Source: CAZVJU01 sp964627195 (GTDB lineage: Bacteria > Patescibacteriota > Microgenomatia > UBA8517). Taken from it: a DNA stretch of 14,987 nucleotides. Under the pieces are notes generated by a model. It searched no databases, was not told where the DNA came from, and was given only the letters and a program-made list of their open reading frames with translations. Each line of letters begins with the position of its first letter. Positions within the stretch are counted from its first letter, which is position 1. The translations under genes were made by a program, and so were the position numbers. This document shows positions 7,309 to 14,077 of this stretch, one piece after another. The stretch covers positions 1 through 14,987 of the forward strand of contig CAZVJU010000028.1 in the NCBI GenBank assembly GCA_964627195.1, written 5' to 3'.

Positions 7309-9030
7309 TTAAATATAAGAGAGCAATTCTACTTTGAAGCTATCTCGATCCTTGGGATTTCTCATAAGTTTTTCAAAGCTCCCATTGCTAATTACAAAAG
7401 ATTGATCGACACCAATTCGTCTTAAAAAAGATAAATCGTGTGAGACTATCAGTATGGCTCCAGAAAACTTGCTTAACACGGACTCGATTTCTTCGATAGA
7501 CTCAATATCTAAGTTGTTTGTAGGCTCGTCTAATATTAGTAAATCTATAGGCATAACAGCAAGCATGGCTAAGGACAGACGAGATATTTCGCCCCCACTT
7601 AACGCTGTAGCTTTTTTATCAACATCAGGAGTTTCCCTAAACAGGAATTTTGCTAGGTGTTGTCGAATTTCTGGAAGAGGCATATTTGGTGCTACGCCCC
7701 TTAAGTTATCTAGAACTGATAAGTTACGGTTAACGAGAGTATATCTTTGGTCAAGATATTGAATATTTATTTCCTGTGGCTTTTGGATATCGCCCTCGAC
7801 TTTTACGCTCCCCAAGCCCAATAAGCCTTTAATTAAAGTAGTTTTACCTGCGCCGTTGTTGCCAAATAACGCCATTCTGTCACCAAAATGGACCGTCAAG
7901 TTAACTCCTGTAACTATTTTTCCGTTATCGTATCCAAATTCAGCGTCAACTGCCCTCAGTAAAAGCTTTCCCTTGTGAGACTCTGACTCCCGGATATCCG
8001 GGGATATTGTGAGTTTCTTAGACAACCTTGAATCTTCTAGTGTCTTACTAATTTCGACTCTCTTATCCTGGGCTAGTTTTGCTTTGCGACCAGCCGTTCT
8101 CGTAGCCCTTTCCTTAAAATAATGTGCTCGATATCTATCGCTGTCCTCTGGTTTTTTGCTCAAGTCCCTTCTTGCGCTATGAGCAGCACGTTGGTGTTCT
8201 TTTTCAATTTGACGTTTAGCTTTTTTTGCTTCGTGCTCGAGACGAATAACTTCCCGTTCTCTTGCGCCAGTTTCTATGCCTTTCTGTTTTTTATAAAATT
8301 GATAGTTTCCTCCAAAAACTCTGATTCCAGCATCTTCAAGTTCCCATGTTGATGTTGTTACATCATTAAGAAAGTCTCTATCATGCGATACTATCAGCAA
8401 GCTACCTCGCCACTGTTTCACGAAATCCCTCAGCCATAAGTTTGCATGAATATCTAAATGATTTGTGGGTTCGTCTAGAAGTATAATATCTGGCTGCGTA
8501 ATTAAAAGTTGCGCCAAAGCCAGTTTTACTGTTTCTCCCCCACTGAGTTTTTCAACTTTTGTATCCAATGGATAATCCAGCCCCAACCCCTTAAGCACCC
8601 TTTTTATTCTATCTTCCAAATCGTAAGCTCGATGTGTATTTAGCAAATTCAAGACGCGCTCATATTCCCCCGCGAAGTTAGGATCATCAGTCTGAAAATC
8701 TTTATTCATAGCCTCAAATTTATCCAAAGCTTGAATTAAATATGACACCCCGGACGTTGCTACTTCTCGAATCGTTTTTTGGGATTCAAATGAGTAGTCT
8801 TGAGCTAAGTAACCTACTTTGACACCCGTATCCACAATAGATCCCCTATCCGGTTGCTCTAGGCCCACCAATATCTTTATCAGTGTTGTTTTGCCGCTTC
8901 CGTTTCGGCCCACGAAGCCTATTCTATCCCCCGGGTTTATTGATACGCTTACATTTTCCAATATAATCCTTTCTCCATAGCCTTTATGGAGATTTCTTGC
9001 TACCAATGGTTTCTGGATTTGTTCTGGCAT
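7309..9030 (-). CDS. ABC-F family ATPase (ribosome-associated, possible antibiotic-resistance factor)
   Basis: Two ABC domains lie in one soluble chain with no membrane domain, which defines ABC-F. Counted from the upstream ATG at 9072, domain 1 has Walker A GRNGSGKT (55-62), signature LSGGE (176-180), Walker B IILLDEP (196-202) and SHD (229-231). Domain 2 has GNNGAGKT (404-411), LSGGE (491-495), LLILDEP (511-517) and SHD (544-546). Both catalytic glutamates are present. The linker at about 265-345 is long, Lys/Arg-rich and helical, as in factors that reach into the ribosomal E site toward the peptidyl-transferase centre. I placed the start at ATG 9030 (573 aa, MPEQIQKPL) because TAATAT lies 7 nt before it; ATG 9072 would add 14 residues. 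Members either protect ribosomes from drugs or relieve stalled ribosomes, and sequence alone does not say which. Confidence 0.9.
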   Translation of the reverse strand: MPEQIQKPLVARNLHKGYGERIILENVSVSINPGDRIGFVGRNGSGKTTLIKILVGLEQPDRGSIVDTGVKVGYLAQDYSFESQKTIREVATSGVSYLIQALDKFEAMNKDFQTDDPNFAGEYERVLNLLNTHRAYDLEDRIKRVLKGLGLDYPLDTKVEKLSGGETVKLALAQLLITQPDIILLDEPTNHLDIHANLWLRDFVKQWRGSLLIVSHDRDFLNDVTTSTWELEDAGIRVFGGNYQFYKKQKGIETGAREREVIRLEHEAKKAKRQIEKEHQRAAHSARRDLSKKPEDSDRYRAHYFKERATRTAGRKAKLAQDKRVEISKTLEDSRLSKKLTISPDIRESESHKGKLLLRAVDAEFGYDNGKIVTGVNLTVHFGDRMALFGNNGAGKTTLIKGLLGLGSVKVEGDIQKPQEINIQYLDQRYTLVNRNLSVLDNLRGVAPNMPLPEIRQHLAKFLFRETPDVDKKATALSGGEISRLSLAMLAVMPIDLLILDEPTNNLDIESIEEIESVLSKFSGAILIVSHDLSFLRRIGVDQSFVISNGSFEKLMRNPKDRDSFKVELLSYI

Positions 9031-9037
9031 GTGTTCT

Positions 9038-9043
9038 ATATTA
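9038..9043 (-). promoter_or_regulatory. Possible -10 box for the ABC-F gene
   Basis: On the minus strand TAATAT ends 7 nt before ATG 9030, the same spacing as at two stronger promoters in the window. No -35 box is recognisable, and the site lies inside the longer reading of the gene, so it is weak evidence. Confidence 0.35.
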
Positions 9044-9096
9044 TATCTTTGAAACTCTATATTATTCCTCATTGTATTACGTAAATTTATAATTCT

Positions 9097-9405
9097 TCAG
9101 CTCTCTACATCTGGAAAAATATCTATCATTGTTAAACTTTCGACTACAGCGTTAGTAACAGGGTCTGAGCCAGTTTTCCCCAAGGCTTGTATAAAAATAT
9201 TGTTGTTTAGTAAGATATCTGACATACTAACGACAACCCTTGATAAAATTTGTTCTTCTTTTTCAACAGCATTTTCCCCAGCTTCCAACCCTCTAATTTC
9301 TTCCCAATATTTTTGAGCCCATTCCTTTAATTCGGGCAATTGCCTAAAAATTAGTTTATATTCTTCAACCAGTTTTTCTCGAGAACGATTTTCGTTCTCA
9401 GACAT
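9097..9405 (-). CDS. Hypothetical 102-residue protein upstream of the ABC-F gene
   Basis: This small soluble, acidic and mostly helical protein is not one I recognise. It begins MSENENRSREKLVEEYK and ends FPDVES, with no cysteine, no signal peptide and no membrane segment. The frame is open to ATG 9462, but a good promoter (TTGTCA, 18 nt, TATAAT) ends 7 nt before ATG 9405. I therefore take 9405 as the start of a leaderless mRNA. Starting at 9462 would put the first codons upstream of the promoter. The stop is 66 nt before ATG 9030 of the ABC-F gene, or 24 nt before ATG 9072, so the two are probably co-transcribed. It might modulate or accompany the ATPase, but nothing in the sequence demonstrates that. 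Confidence 0.6.
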   Translation of the reverse strand: MSENENRSREKLVEEYKLIFRQLPELKEWAQKYWEEIRGLEAGENAVEKEEQILSRVVVSMSDILLNNNIFIQALGKTGSDPVTNAVVESLTMIDIFPDVES

Positions 9406-9412
9406 CCCCATA

Positions 9413-9442
9413 ATTATACTATAAGTCCTAAAAATATGACAA
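9413..9442 (-). promoter_or_regulatory. Sigma70-type promoter for the 102-aa / ABC-F unit
   Basis: Read on the minus strand, TTGTCA (9442-9437) and TATAAT (9418-9413) are 18 nt apart. The -10 box ends 7 nt before ATG 9405, which predicts a leaderless transcript. Confidence 0.7.
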
Positions 9443-9524
9443 ACACGGCTTAAATTGAACAAAATGAGAAATAGGCGTAATTTTCACCGTCACCAGGCAA
9501 CACGCTATTCCATTAACTGTGTAG

Positions 9525-9530
9525 TAAAAT
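9525..9530 (+). promoter_or_regulatory. Probable -10 box for the phosphotransferase gene
   Basis: TAAAAT ends 6 nt before ATG 9537. No convincing -35 box is seen at the expected distance. Position and spacing match the other leaderless-type promoters here. Confidence 0.45.
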
Positions 9531-9536
9531 GACAAT

Positions 9537-10469
9537 ATGACAGATCGAATTCTAGAATATTTACCTGAAATCGATAAAAAGATAGAGAAAGTTATCCAGA
9601 CAGTTCTCGGAGTGAACGTAATAAATCTAGAAAGAATCAGACAGGGAGAAGTAAATTACGTCTACAAAGTCAAAACAGAAAATCAGACTTTTCTTGTCAG
9701 AGTAGCGAGGTACAAAGATTGGCCAGACATTGAGAAACTTACATGGATTTTTAAAAAGTTAGCAGAACAAAGCATTACCCATCCTAAGGTTTTATTTTCG
9801 GACACATCTTCAAAGCATTTCAAATTTGGCTTCATGATTTCCGAATGGGTCGAAGGGAAAGACGGAATGACATTGATAAAAGAAAGTAGGTTTTCAAGAA
9901 AAGAGGCCGTTGAGAAAATTGCCCGGATTCTTCAAAAAATCCATAATATAAACATTGACGGCTTCGGGACATTTAATGATAAAGGCAAAGGAAAATATAA
10001 GGTTTGGGAAGAAAGCCTGTTTAGCTTCCTTGAAGACCCAAAATATAAAATGGCAGTCCGAGCTGGAGTCTATGGTAAAGGCCTTTCTGAAAAAGGTGCC
10101 CTGACCATGAAAGAATTAATTAAAGACCTTGACTATAAGCCGAAATCTGTTCTTACTCATCAAGATCCGACGCCGGAAAATGCCATCTTTTACGAAGACA
10201 AAATTACTCTTATTGACTGGGATAATGCAATCGGCTCTTCTTGGATAGACGATCTAGCCTGGATAACATTCTGGATGGGCAAAGAGGCGCGAAGATGGCT
10301 TCTTGAAGTTTATAAGCCAGAGGAGCCGTTGGGTTTAATAGAGAAGGTGGAAAGGGTAATTCATATACGACTTGCGATTACGCTTATTCCCTATTATCTA
10401 TATTCAACAAAAAATTACAAAGCGGTAGAAAAGATGAAAAGAAAACTCAGGAGGCTTATTTTAATATAG
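9537..10469 (+). CDS. APH-family phosphotransferase (aminoglycoside/choline kinase fold)
   Basis: This is a 310-residue kinase of the APH/choline-kinase superfamily. The catalytic loop THQDPTPEN (207-215) supplies the Brenner motif HxDxxxxN (H208, catalytic D210, N215). LIDWDN (225-230) is the metal-binding DFG equivalent, with D227 the likely metal ligand. The N-lobe has QGEVNYVYKV (36-45) as a degenerate glycine-rich loop and FLVRVAR (52-58) at the usual lysine strand, with an arginine in its place. The enzyme would transfer the gamma-phosphate of ATP to a hydroxyl on a small molecule such as an aminoglycoside, macrolide, choline or homoserine; the substrate cannot be read from sequence. 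It is divergent from the ABC-F unit, with 131 bp between start codons, and ends beside repeat copy 2. No Shine-Dalgarno site is present. Confidence 0.82.
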   Translation: MTDRILEYLPEIDKKIEKVIQTVLGVNVINLERIRQGEVNYVYKVKTENQTFLVRVARYKDWPDIEKLTWIFKKLAEQSITHPKVLFSDTSSKHFKFGFMISEWVEGKDGMTLIKESRFSRKEAVEKIARILQKIHNINIDGFGTFNDKGKGKYKVWEESLFSFLEDPKYKMAVRAGVYGKGLSEKGALTMKELIKDLDYKPKSVLTHQDPTPENAIFYEDKITLIDWDNAIGSSWIDDLAWITFWMGKEARRWLLEVYKPEEPLGLIEKVERVIHIRLAITLIPYYLYSTKNYKAVEKMKRKLRRLILI

Positions 10470-10478
10470 AAAGTTTTA

Positions 10479-10503
10479 TGCTGAGCAGGCCGGGCTGGGA
10501 CCT
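10479..10503 (+). repeat. Dispersed boundary repeat, copy 2 (short, divergent form)
   Basis: TGCTGAGCA (10479-10487) is followed by GGCCGG and GGACCT. The CTAG of the other copies has drifted to CTGG, and the right arm AAYTGTCCCA is missing. The copy lies between the convergent phosphotransferase and membrane-protein genes. A T6 run follows at 10515-10520, but no strong hairpin precedes it. Confidence 0.7.
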
Positions 10504-10528
10504 TTCAACCATCGTTTTTTAGATGCTG

Positions 10529-11839
10529 CTAATCAGACTGCCGCCAGTAATCTTTAGGCAACTTTGAGGATATTAATAAAATTAACGACAACAATCCGGT
10601 TTTAAACTCCTGTAATTTTTGCACAGCTTCTTCAGCAGTCACTAAATACTCATCCTTTATTTGTAATTCGAGCTCTTTACCTTGGTTCTTAATGTCATCA
10701 ATAGCCTTAGCCAGCTCTTTGTCATCTTTAGATTGCTTAGCAACATAAAGGAAATTCAACAATAATACTGCCAAAAGTAAAATCCCTATCATTCCTGAAA
10801 CGATTCTTACAAATACCGAAATGTTCCCACTCGCAAGTAGCTGAGAAGTTTCGTTTAGCAATAATGAATTTAGTGAGTAATTAATAAAATATATAAAAGA
10901 GTCAGAGGATAGAGTAAACTCTGCTGGATTAATTCTATATATCCCATAATTGATAAAACTCAAAAACACGACAAGTTTTATATATAACCAGATATATGAA
11001 ATACCACTCATGATGAAGCTAATTTTACTTGCACGATATTTCTCAAGCTGATAAGCCCAAAAATATATAATTCTGTGGAACAAAAGCCCTGTTTGAACAT
11101 TTGTCAAAAAAGTAGTTGATTGCTCCTTTGTTAGTTTTCTTGCTTTGCTCTTTTTGATTTTATCGTCTATTAAAATTAGTTTTTGTGCCATGTTCGAATT
11201 CCTAATTTTTTCAATCATACGCGCATGGAATTTGAGGAAAACGGGAGTCCTAAATGATAAATAAATAGTCCTCACCATAGAAAATAACAATACTGAAATT
11301 AGTGTTAAGCAAGCAAAGACAATAACGGGTTTTGAGTTAAAGGCTACGACCAATAACAAACCAAAAAGGGTAATTGTTGTAATAATAATTTTGTACTTAA
11401 ATTTGTAGAAAAACGAGCTTATTACCTCGATCACAGAGAGGAATAAAAGCCAACTCTTAAATCTATAAATTAGCTTCGGAAATTTCCAAAAAATAACGAC
11501 CAAAGGGTAAAGGACTATATAAAGATAAATCAAATAATATTTCTTAATAAAGAGTGCGAATAAAGCTGTGATTGTTAAGAAAATGAAAAATTTATAATCT
11601 ACAATGAAATCCAAGTTTTGGGGTAAAAGAGCTTTCAAAAAACTATCGACGTCATAAAAGAAAACTTGGAAAATAACATAAAACCAGAAGGTAACACCAA
11701 ATACATCACCTAGCTGGCTTATTGCTTTGTAATTAACACCTTTATTCTTGCCTGTAACCTTATCGGTTGTTTTTGGTTTAGTTTCAGCTTTTTCAATCTG
11801 AAGCTTATCCCAGATTGTTAATGCCTTTATATCATCCAT
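10529..11839 (-). CDS. Polytopic membrane protein with an ion-channel-like C-terminal region
   Basis: This 436-residue integral membrane protein is of no family I can name. The first ~45 residues are polar. Hydrophobic helices follow at about 46-63, 82-98, 100-119, 128-145, 149-166 and 170-190, then a basic cytoplasmic-looking stretch (about 205-245), and further helices at about 274-299 and 340-366. The segment 312-366 is laid out like a two-helix channel pore: an amphipathic YFINYSLNSLL before a loop, then a long glycine-containing helix IVSGMIGILLLAVLL. The selectivity filter TVGYG is absent; the loop reads LNETSQLLASG. A charged helical tail follows (368-412). The gene is a single-gene unit between repeat copies 2 and 3. 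The ATG is preceded 7 nt upstream by TAATAC, a weak -10 candidate. Membrane location is sure, and channel function is a guess. Confidence 0.72.
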   Translation of the reverse strand: MDDIKALTIWDKLQIEKAETKPKTTDKVTGKNKGVNYKAISQLGDVFGVTFWFYVIFQVFFYDVDSFLKALLPQNLDFIVDYKFFIFLTITALFALFIKKYYLIYLYIVLYPLVVIFWKFPKLIYRFKSWLLFLSVIEVISSFFYKFKYKIIITTITLFGLLLVVAFNSKPVIVFACLTLISVLLFSMVRTIYLSFRTPVFLKFHARMIEKIRNSNMAQKLILIDDKIKKSKARKLTKEQSTTFLTNVQTGLLFHRIIYFWAYQLEKYRASKISFIMSGISYIWLYIKLVVFLSFINYGIYRINPAEFTLSSDSFIYFINYSLNSLLLNETSQLLASGNISVFVRIVSGMIGILLLAVLLLNFLYVAKQSKDDKELAKAIDDIKNQGKELELQIKDEYLVTAEEAVQKLQEFKTGLLSLILLISSKLPKDYWRQSD

Positions 11840-11881
11840 AAATCTTGTATTACTAAAATAACAGGTTGGACTAACCTTTCT

Positions 11882-11906
11882 TGCTGAGCAGGCCGCTCTA
11901 AGACCC
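11882..11906 (+). repeat. Dispersed boundary repeat, copy 3 (short form)
   Basis: TGCTGAGCA (11882-11890) is followed by GGCCGCTCTA and GACCC. The right arm is not conserved. The copy lies between the minus-strand genes at 11915-12436 and 10529-11839, 8 nt after the stop of the former and about 42 nt before the start of the latter. Confidence 0.78.
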
Positions 11907-11914
11907 TCTTGTAA

Positions 11915-12436
11915 TTATAGTTTTAAATCTTGCAATTTTTGATCAAATTCCTCTAACTCATTTTGTGTAAGAGTTCTCAAACCAGTTACCTTAAGTTTTT
12001 TTCCAAGCTCCCTTGCTTTAATGGCCCTAGGCTTAATCTCATCCGGAAGATCTTCAAATGCTACATGATGAGTTTCAGTGTAGTACTTTCCTTTGGAATA
12101 AGTTGCAAAAAATTCATTAATGTCTTTCACATATTTTCCGTATTTGCGACTTGGCAGCCTTGTAAACAATATGAACTCTTTATTTTGTTTGCTTTTATTT
12201 ACTATAAAATCCTGCTTGTATCTCTCAGGTTTAGACTGATAGTCGTATGCATATATGCCTATTACTTCATCTTCTGGAACAAGTGGCGAATAAGAAGTCG
12301 CTATTGTCTGTAGGGCAATGAACCTGTGAGGATAAATAACTTTTAAGGCTGCAAAAAAATCTGGGTGTTCGTTACACCACTGTTTAAGCTCATTTGAAAA
12401 TGGCATCATACGGATAATGATTTCTTCTCTTGTCAT
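11915..12436 (-). CDS. Hypothetical 173-residue soluble protein
   Basis: This 173-residue protein has no signal peptide or membrane helix, and I recognise no family. It begins MTREEIIIRMMPFSNELKQW. The middle is rich in Tyr, Lys and Phe, with IGIYAYDYQSKPERYKQDF (about 59-77) and LFTRLPSRKYGKYVKD (about 90-105). The C-terminal third is charged and helical (ELGKKLKVTGLRTLTQNELE). The mixed content suggests an alpha/beta fold, but no catalytic motif stands out. The gene stands alone between repeat copies 3 and 4, with 40 nt from the repeat arm to its ATG, and shows no Shine-Dalgarno site or clear promoter. That makes it look like the payload of a single-gene cassette. Confidence 0.7.
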   Translation of the reverse strand: MTREEIIIRMMPFSNELKQWCNEHPDFFAALKVIYPHRFIALQTIATSYSPLVPEDEVIGIYAYDYQSKPERYKQDFIVNKSKQNKEFILFTRLPSRKYGKYVKDINEFFATYSKGKYYTETHHVAFEDLPDEIKPRAIKARELGKKLKVTGLRTLTQNELEEFDQKLQDLKL

Positions 12437-12476
12437 GCTCTATTTTCCCAATTGCAAAGTGAAAGTTGTCCAATTT

Positions 12477-12513
12477 TGCTGAGCAGGCCGGTCTAGTACC
12501 CAACTGTCCCATA
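12477..12513 (+). repeat. Dispersed boundary repeat, copy 4 (long form)
   Basis: TGCTGAGCA (12477-12485), GGCCGGTCTAG (12486-12496) and AACTGTCCCATA (12502-12513) are all present. Similarity to the copy at 14933 also extends to the left as TGTCC and ATTT, at 12467-12476. The copy ends 1 nt before the TAG of the 132-residue protein. Confidence 0.82.
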
Positions 12514-12514
12514 A

Positions 12515-12913
12515 CTAATCCAGACTCTTTGGCCAACATTTATAATAGTCATTGACGGCTACCACCTCGCTGGAAAGATCATCTATGTATCTATTATCAA
12601 TCCAGCAGGCCCATCCATTTTGAGGCTCAAGATAATTTTGGTTGCCTTCAATTTTTCTATGTCTTTTTTGTATATTTTCAACTACCACACCCAGAGACTT
12701 GGCATATTTTTTGTGCACACCGTCTCTACCACCAAATAAGTAACATCCGCCGCTAGTAAAACGCTCAGTATCAAAATCCACACAATCTTCCGATTCATAA
12801 AAGGAAACCCAAACCCCAAACTCATTATAATTGGGGTCGAAAGTATTAAATAGTGAATATAGCAAAAATAGGAAACCCAGGATAATTGCGGCAACTATTG
12901 TCTTTTTTAACAC
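12515..12913 (-). CDS. Small membrane-anchored or secreted protein with four cysteines
   Basis: This is a 132-residue protein. Residues 1-4 (MLKK) and the hydrophobic run TIVAAIILGFLFLLYSLF (5-22) form a signal anchor or uncleaved signal peptide, so the rest faces outward. The exterior part has four cysteines (at about 44, 57, 103 and 126), enough for two disulfides, and many aromatic residues (VWVSFYESEDC, GWACWIDNRY, YYKCWP). There is no lipobox. I do not recognise the family. The start codon is GTG at 12913, exactly two bases after the TGCTCAGCA arm of repeat copy 5; the stop is 1 nt from copy 4, so repeats bracket the gene almost seamlessly. There is no Shine-Dalgarno site and no promoter in the 2 nt gap, so it may depend on read-through from the operon upstream. 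Confidence 0.68.
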   Translation of the reverse strand: MLKKTIVAAIILGFLFLLYSLFNTFDPNYNEFGVWVSFYESEDCVDFDTERFTSGGCYLFGGRDGVHKKYAKSLGVVVENIQKRHRKIEGNQNYLEPQNGWACWIDNRYIDDLSSEVVAVNDYYKCWPKSLD

Positions 12914-12915
12914 TT

Positions 12916-12940
12916 TGCTGAGCAGGCCGGTCTAGGACCT
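12916..12940 (+). repeat. Dispersed boundary repeat, copy 5 (short form), containing a stop codon
   Basis: TGCTGAGCA (12916-12924) is followed by GGCCGGTCTAG and GACCT. The CTA at 12932-12934 is the TAG stop of the minus-strand gene to its right, and the start of the gene to its left is 2 nt away. The site is thus used as a gene boundary on both sides. Confidence 0.8.
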
Positions 12941-13474
12941 TATAGGTGGAACAACATCTAATATATCCACCAATTCTCGGTCGAGGGCATTTAATGCTTG
13001 TTCAATACCAGAAATTCCATCTTCCAAACTGGTTTGTTTTCGATTCCGCGCCATTCCCACTTCTCTTTCATGCGCATTTGCTAGAAGTTCAATGTGATAA
13101 TCAACTGACGTATTGTGTCTCCTCATTTCAGAATATGCCTTTATTAACTTTTGCACGACTTCCGGTTTCAATGATTTAACGACAGATTTATATAAATCCC
13201 ACGCTTCGATTCCAAAGCGGAAATAGTCACGGGTTGATTTCCATCTGCTTATGCTTTCCAGATTTTCTTTAGTTTCAATATAAAATGCTCGAAGTGCCGA
13301 TGCCTCTCTTTCTTTCTCTTCTCGCCTTTCTTTTTCTTTATCCTGTCTATGAAGATAAGCAATTTGAACTTTTGAGGCCTTTACTGCTCCATTCGAAGAA
13401 ATAAAACCTCCGATAACAGCTCCTACCAAACCACTTACTAATGAGATAACAATTTGTTGAACTTCAGGTGACAT
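12932..13474 (-). CDS. Membrane-anchored coiled-coil protein, third gene of the DUF5343-HEPN unit
   Basis: This 180-residue protein has an N-terminal transmembrane helix at about residues 5-27 (IVISLVSGLVGAVIGG with flanks). A highly charged coiled-coil segment follows at about 40-58 (RQDKEKERREEKERE), then a helical domain with no cysteine. The layout suggests a membrane-tethered partner with its bulk in the cytoplasm. I chose ATG 13474, 14 nt after the stop of the HEPN gene; an in-frame TTG at 13510 would overlap the HEPN gene by 22 nt and put polar residues before the helix. The last codons, PPIRS then TAG, run into repeat copy 5. No enzymatic motif is visible. In this context it could be a membrane effector, an anchor or an adaptor for the HEPN protein; that role is inferred. 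Confidence 0.68.
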   Translation of the reverse strand: MSPEVQQIVISLVSGLVGAVIGGFISSNGAVKASKVQIAYLHRQDKEKERREEKEREASALRAFYIETKENLESISRWKSTRDYFRFGIEAWDLYKSVVKSLKPEVVQKLIKAYSEMRRHNTSVDYHIELLANAHEREVGMARNRKQTSLEDGISGIEQALNALDRELVDILDVVPPIRS

Positions 13475-13488
13475 GATGATTCTTGTTG

Positions 13489-14076
13489 TTATTCCATCAA
13501 ACGAAACCAATCTCTTACCGTTAATCGGAGTCTTACAATTTCGTCTTCTGCCAATGGGCTACAATGAGCTATAGGTCCTCGAAGCGTATTTAAACTAGAC
13601 ATTACACGCTCTACAGCCTTCACGCTGGAAAACGTCGAGGCAAAGACGTCCCAATTCTTTTTAATAAGTTCCCCAAGCTCACCAAAGGTACAAAAATCAA
13701 TTGGTTCATCGGATCGCGGCGTAACCCCCGAATCAATTTCTTTCTGCTGCCTTTCCTCTGCAACTGTCCGTTTGTCACCCGGAATGCGTGAACTATTCCA
13801 CCAGTTAATCCCTTCCGCCGCAGACAAGGTATCTGAAATTAGTCGCCGAACCGTTTTCTCTAAGGAATAAAAAACTTCATAGTGAGGGGCCATTGAGGCT
13901 GCCTCGTTTCTTATATCCTGCTCTATCTGGGGATAATAATCCTGATCTGTTTCGATGATCTTAGAATGTCCTCGTCCAAGATTAATCCCAAGTTTCTGCT
14001 CAATTTGATCCAAGTCATGTTCTATGAGCTGACTTGTCATTGCAAAGTTGTTGAGAGCAGTGGAGAGATGGCCCAT
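13489..14076 (-). CDS. Swt1-type HEPN domain protein, putative RNase toxin
   Basis: This is a 195-residue all-helical protein. Near the C-terminus LRGPIAHCSPLAEDEI (165-180) gives the HEPN catalytic signature R-x4-H (R166, H171), followed by a helix ending in VRDWF. This matches the Swt1-like HEPN group, whose members are predicted metal-independent RNases in toxin-antitoxin and defence loci. The segment EVFYSLEKTVRRLI (67-80) is the usual paired helix. ATG 14076 lies 1 nt after the DUF5343 stop, with GGAG just upstream inside the coupled junction, the best Shine-Dalgarno site in the region. Tight coupling to DUF5343 upstream and the coiled-coil gene downstream indicates one functional unit. 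HEPN assignment rests on the motif and helix pattern; RNase activity is inferred. Confidence 0.75.
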   Translation of the reverse strand: MGHLSTALNNFAMTSQLIEHDLDQIEQKLGINLGRGHSKIIETDQDYYPQIEQDIRNEAASMAPHYEVFYSLEKTVRRLISDTLSAAEGINWWNSSRIPGDKRTVAEERQQKEIDSGVTPRSDEPIDFCTFGELGELIKKNWDVFASTFSSVKAVERVMSSLNTLRGPIAHCSPLAEDEIVRLRLTVRDWFRLME

Positions 14077-14077
14077 T

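Noticed and set aside
10479..10520. Repeat copy 2 plus the T6 run as a terminator
   Set aside because: Only 3-5 bp stems can be formed and the T-run is separated from them by over 10 nt; left as unresolved and not annotated as a terminator.
12477..12513. Repeat copies as integron attC sites
   Set aside because: ACCCAAC (copy 4) and GTCTAAC (copy 6) each fit the RYYYAAC core box, but no paired GTTRRRY box with complementary arms is found at a suitable distance, other copies lack the box, and no IntI-like integrase is in the window.
13475..13510. TTG start at 13510 for the coiled-coil protein
   Set aside because: It would overlap the HEPN gene by 22 nt and add polar residues before the membrane helix; ATG 13474 gives a normal signal-anchor N-terminus.
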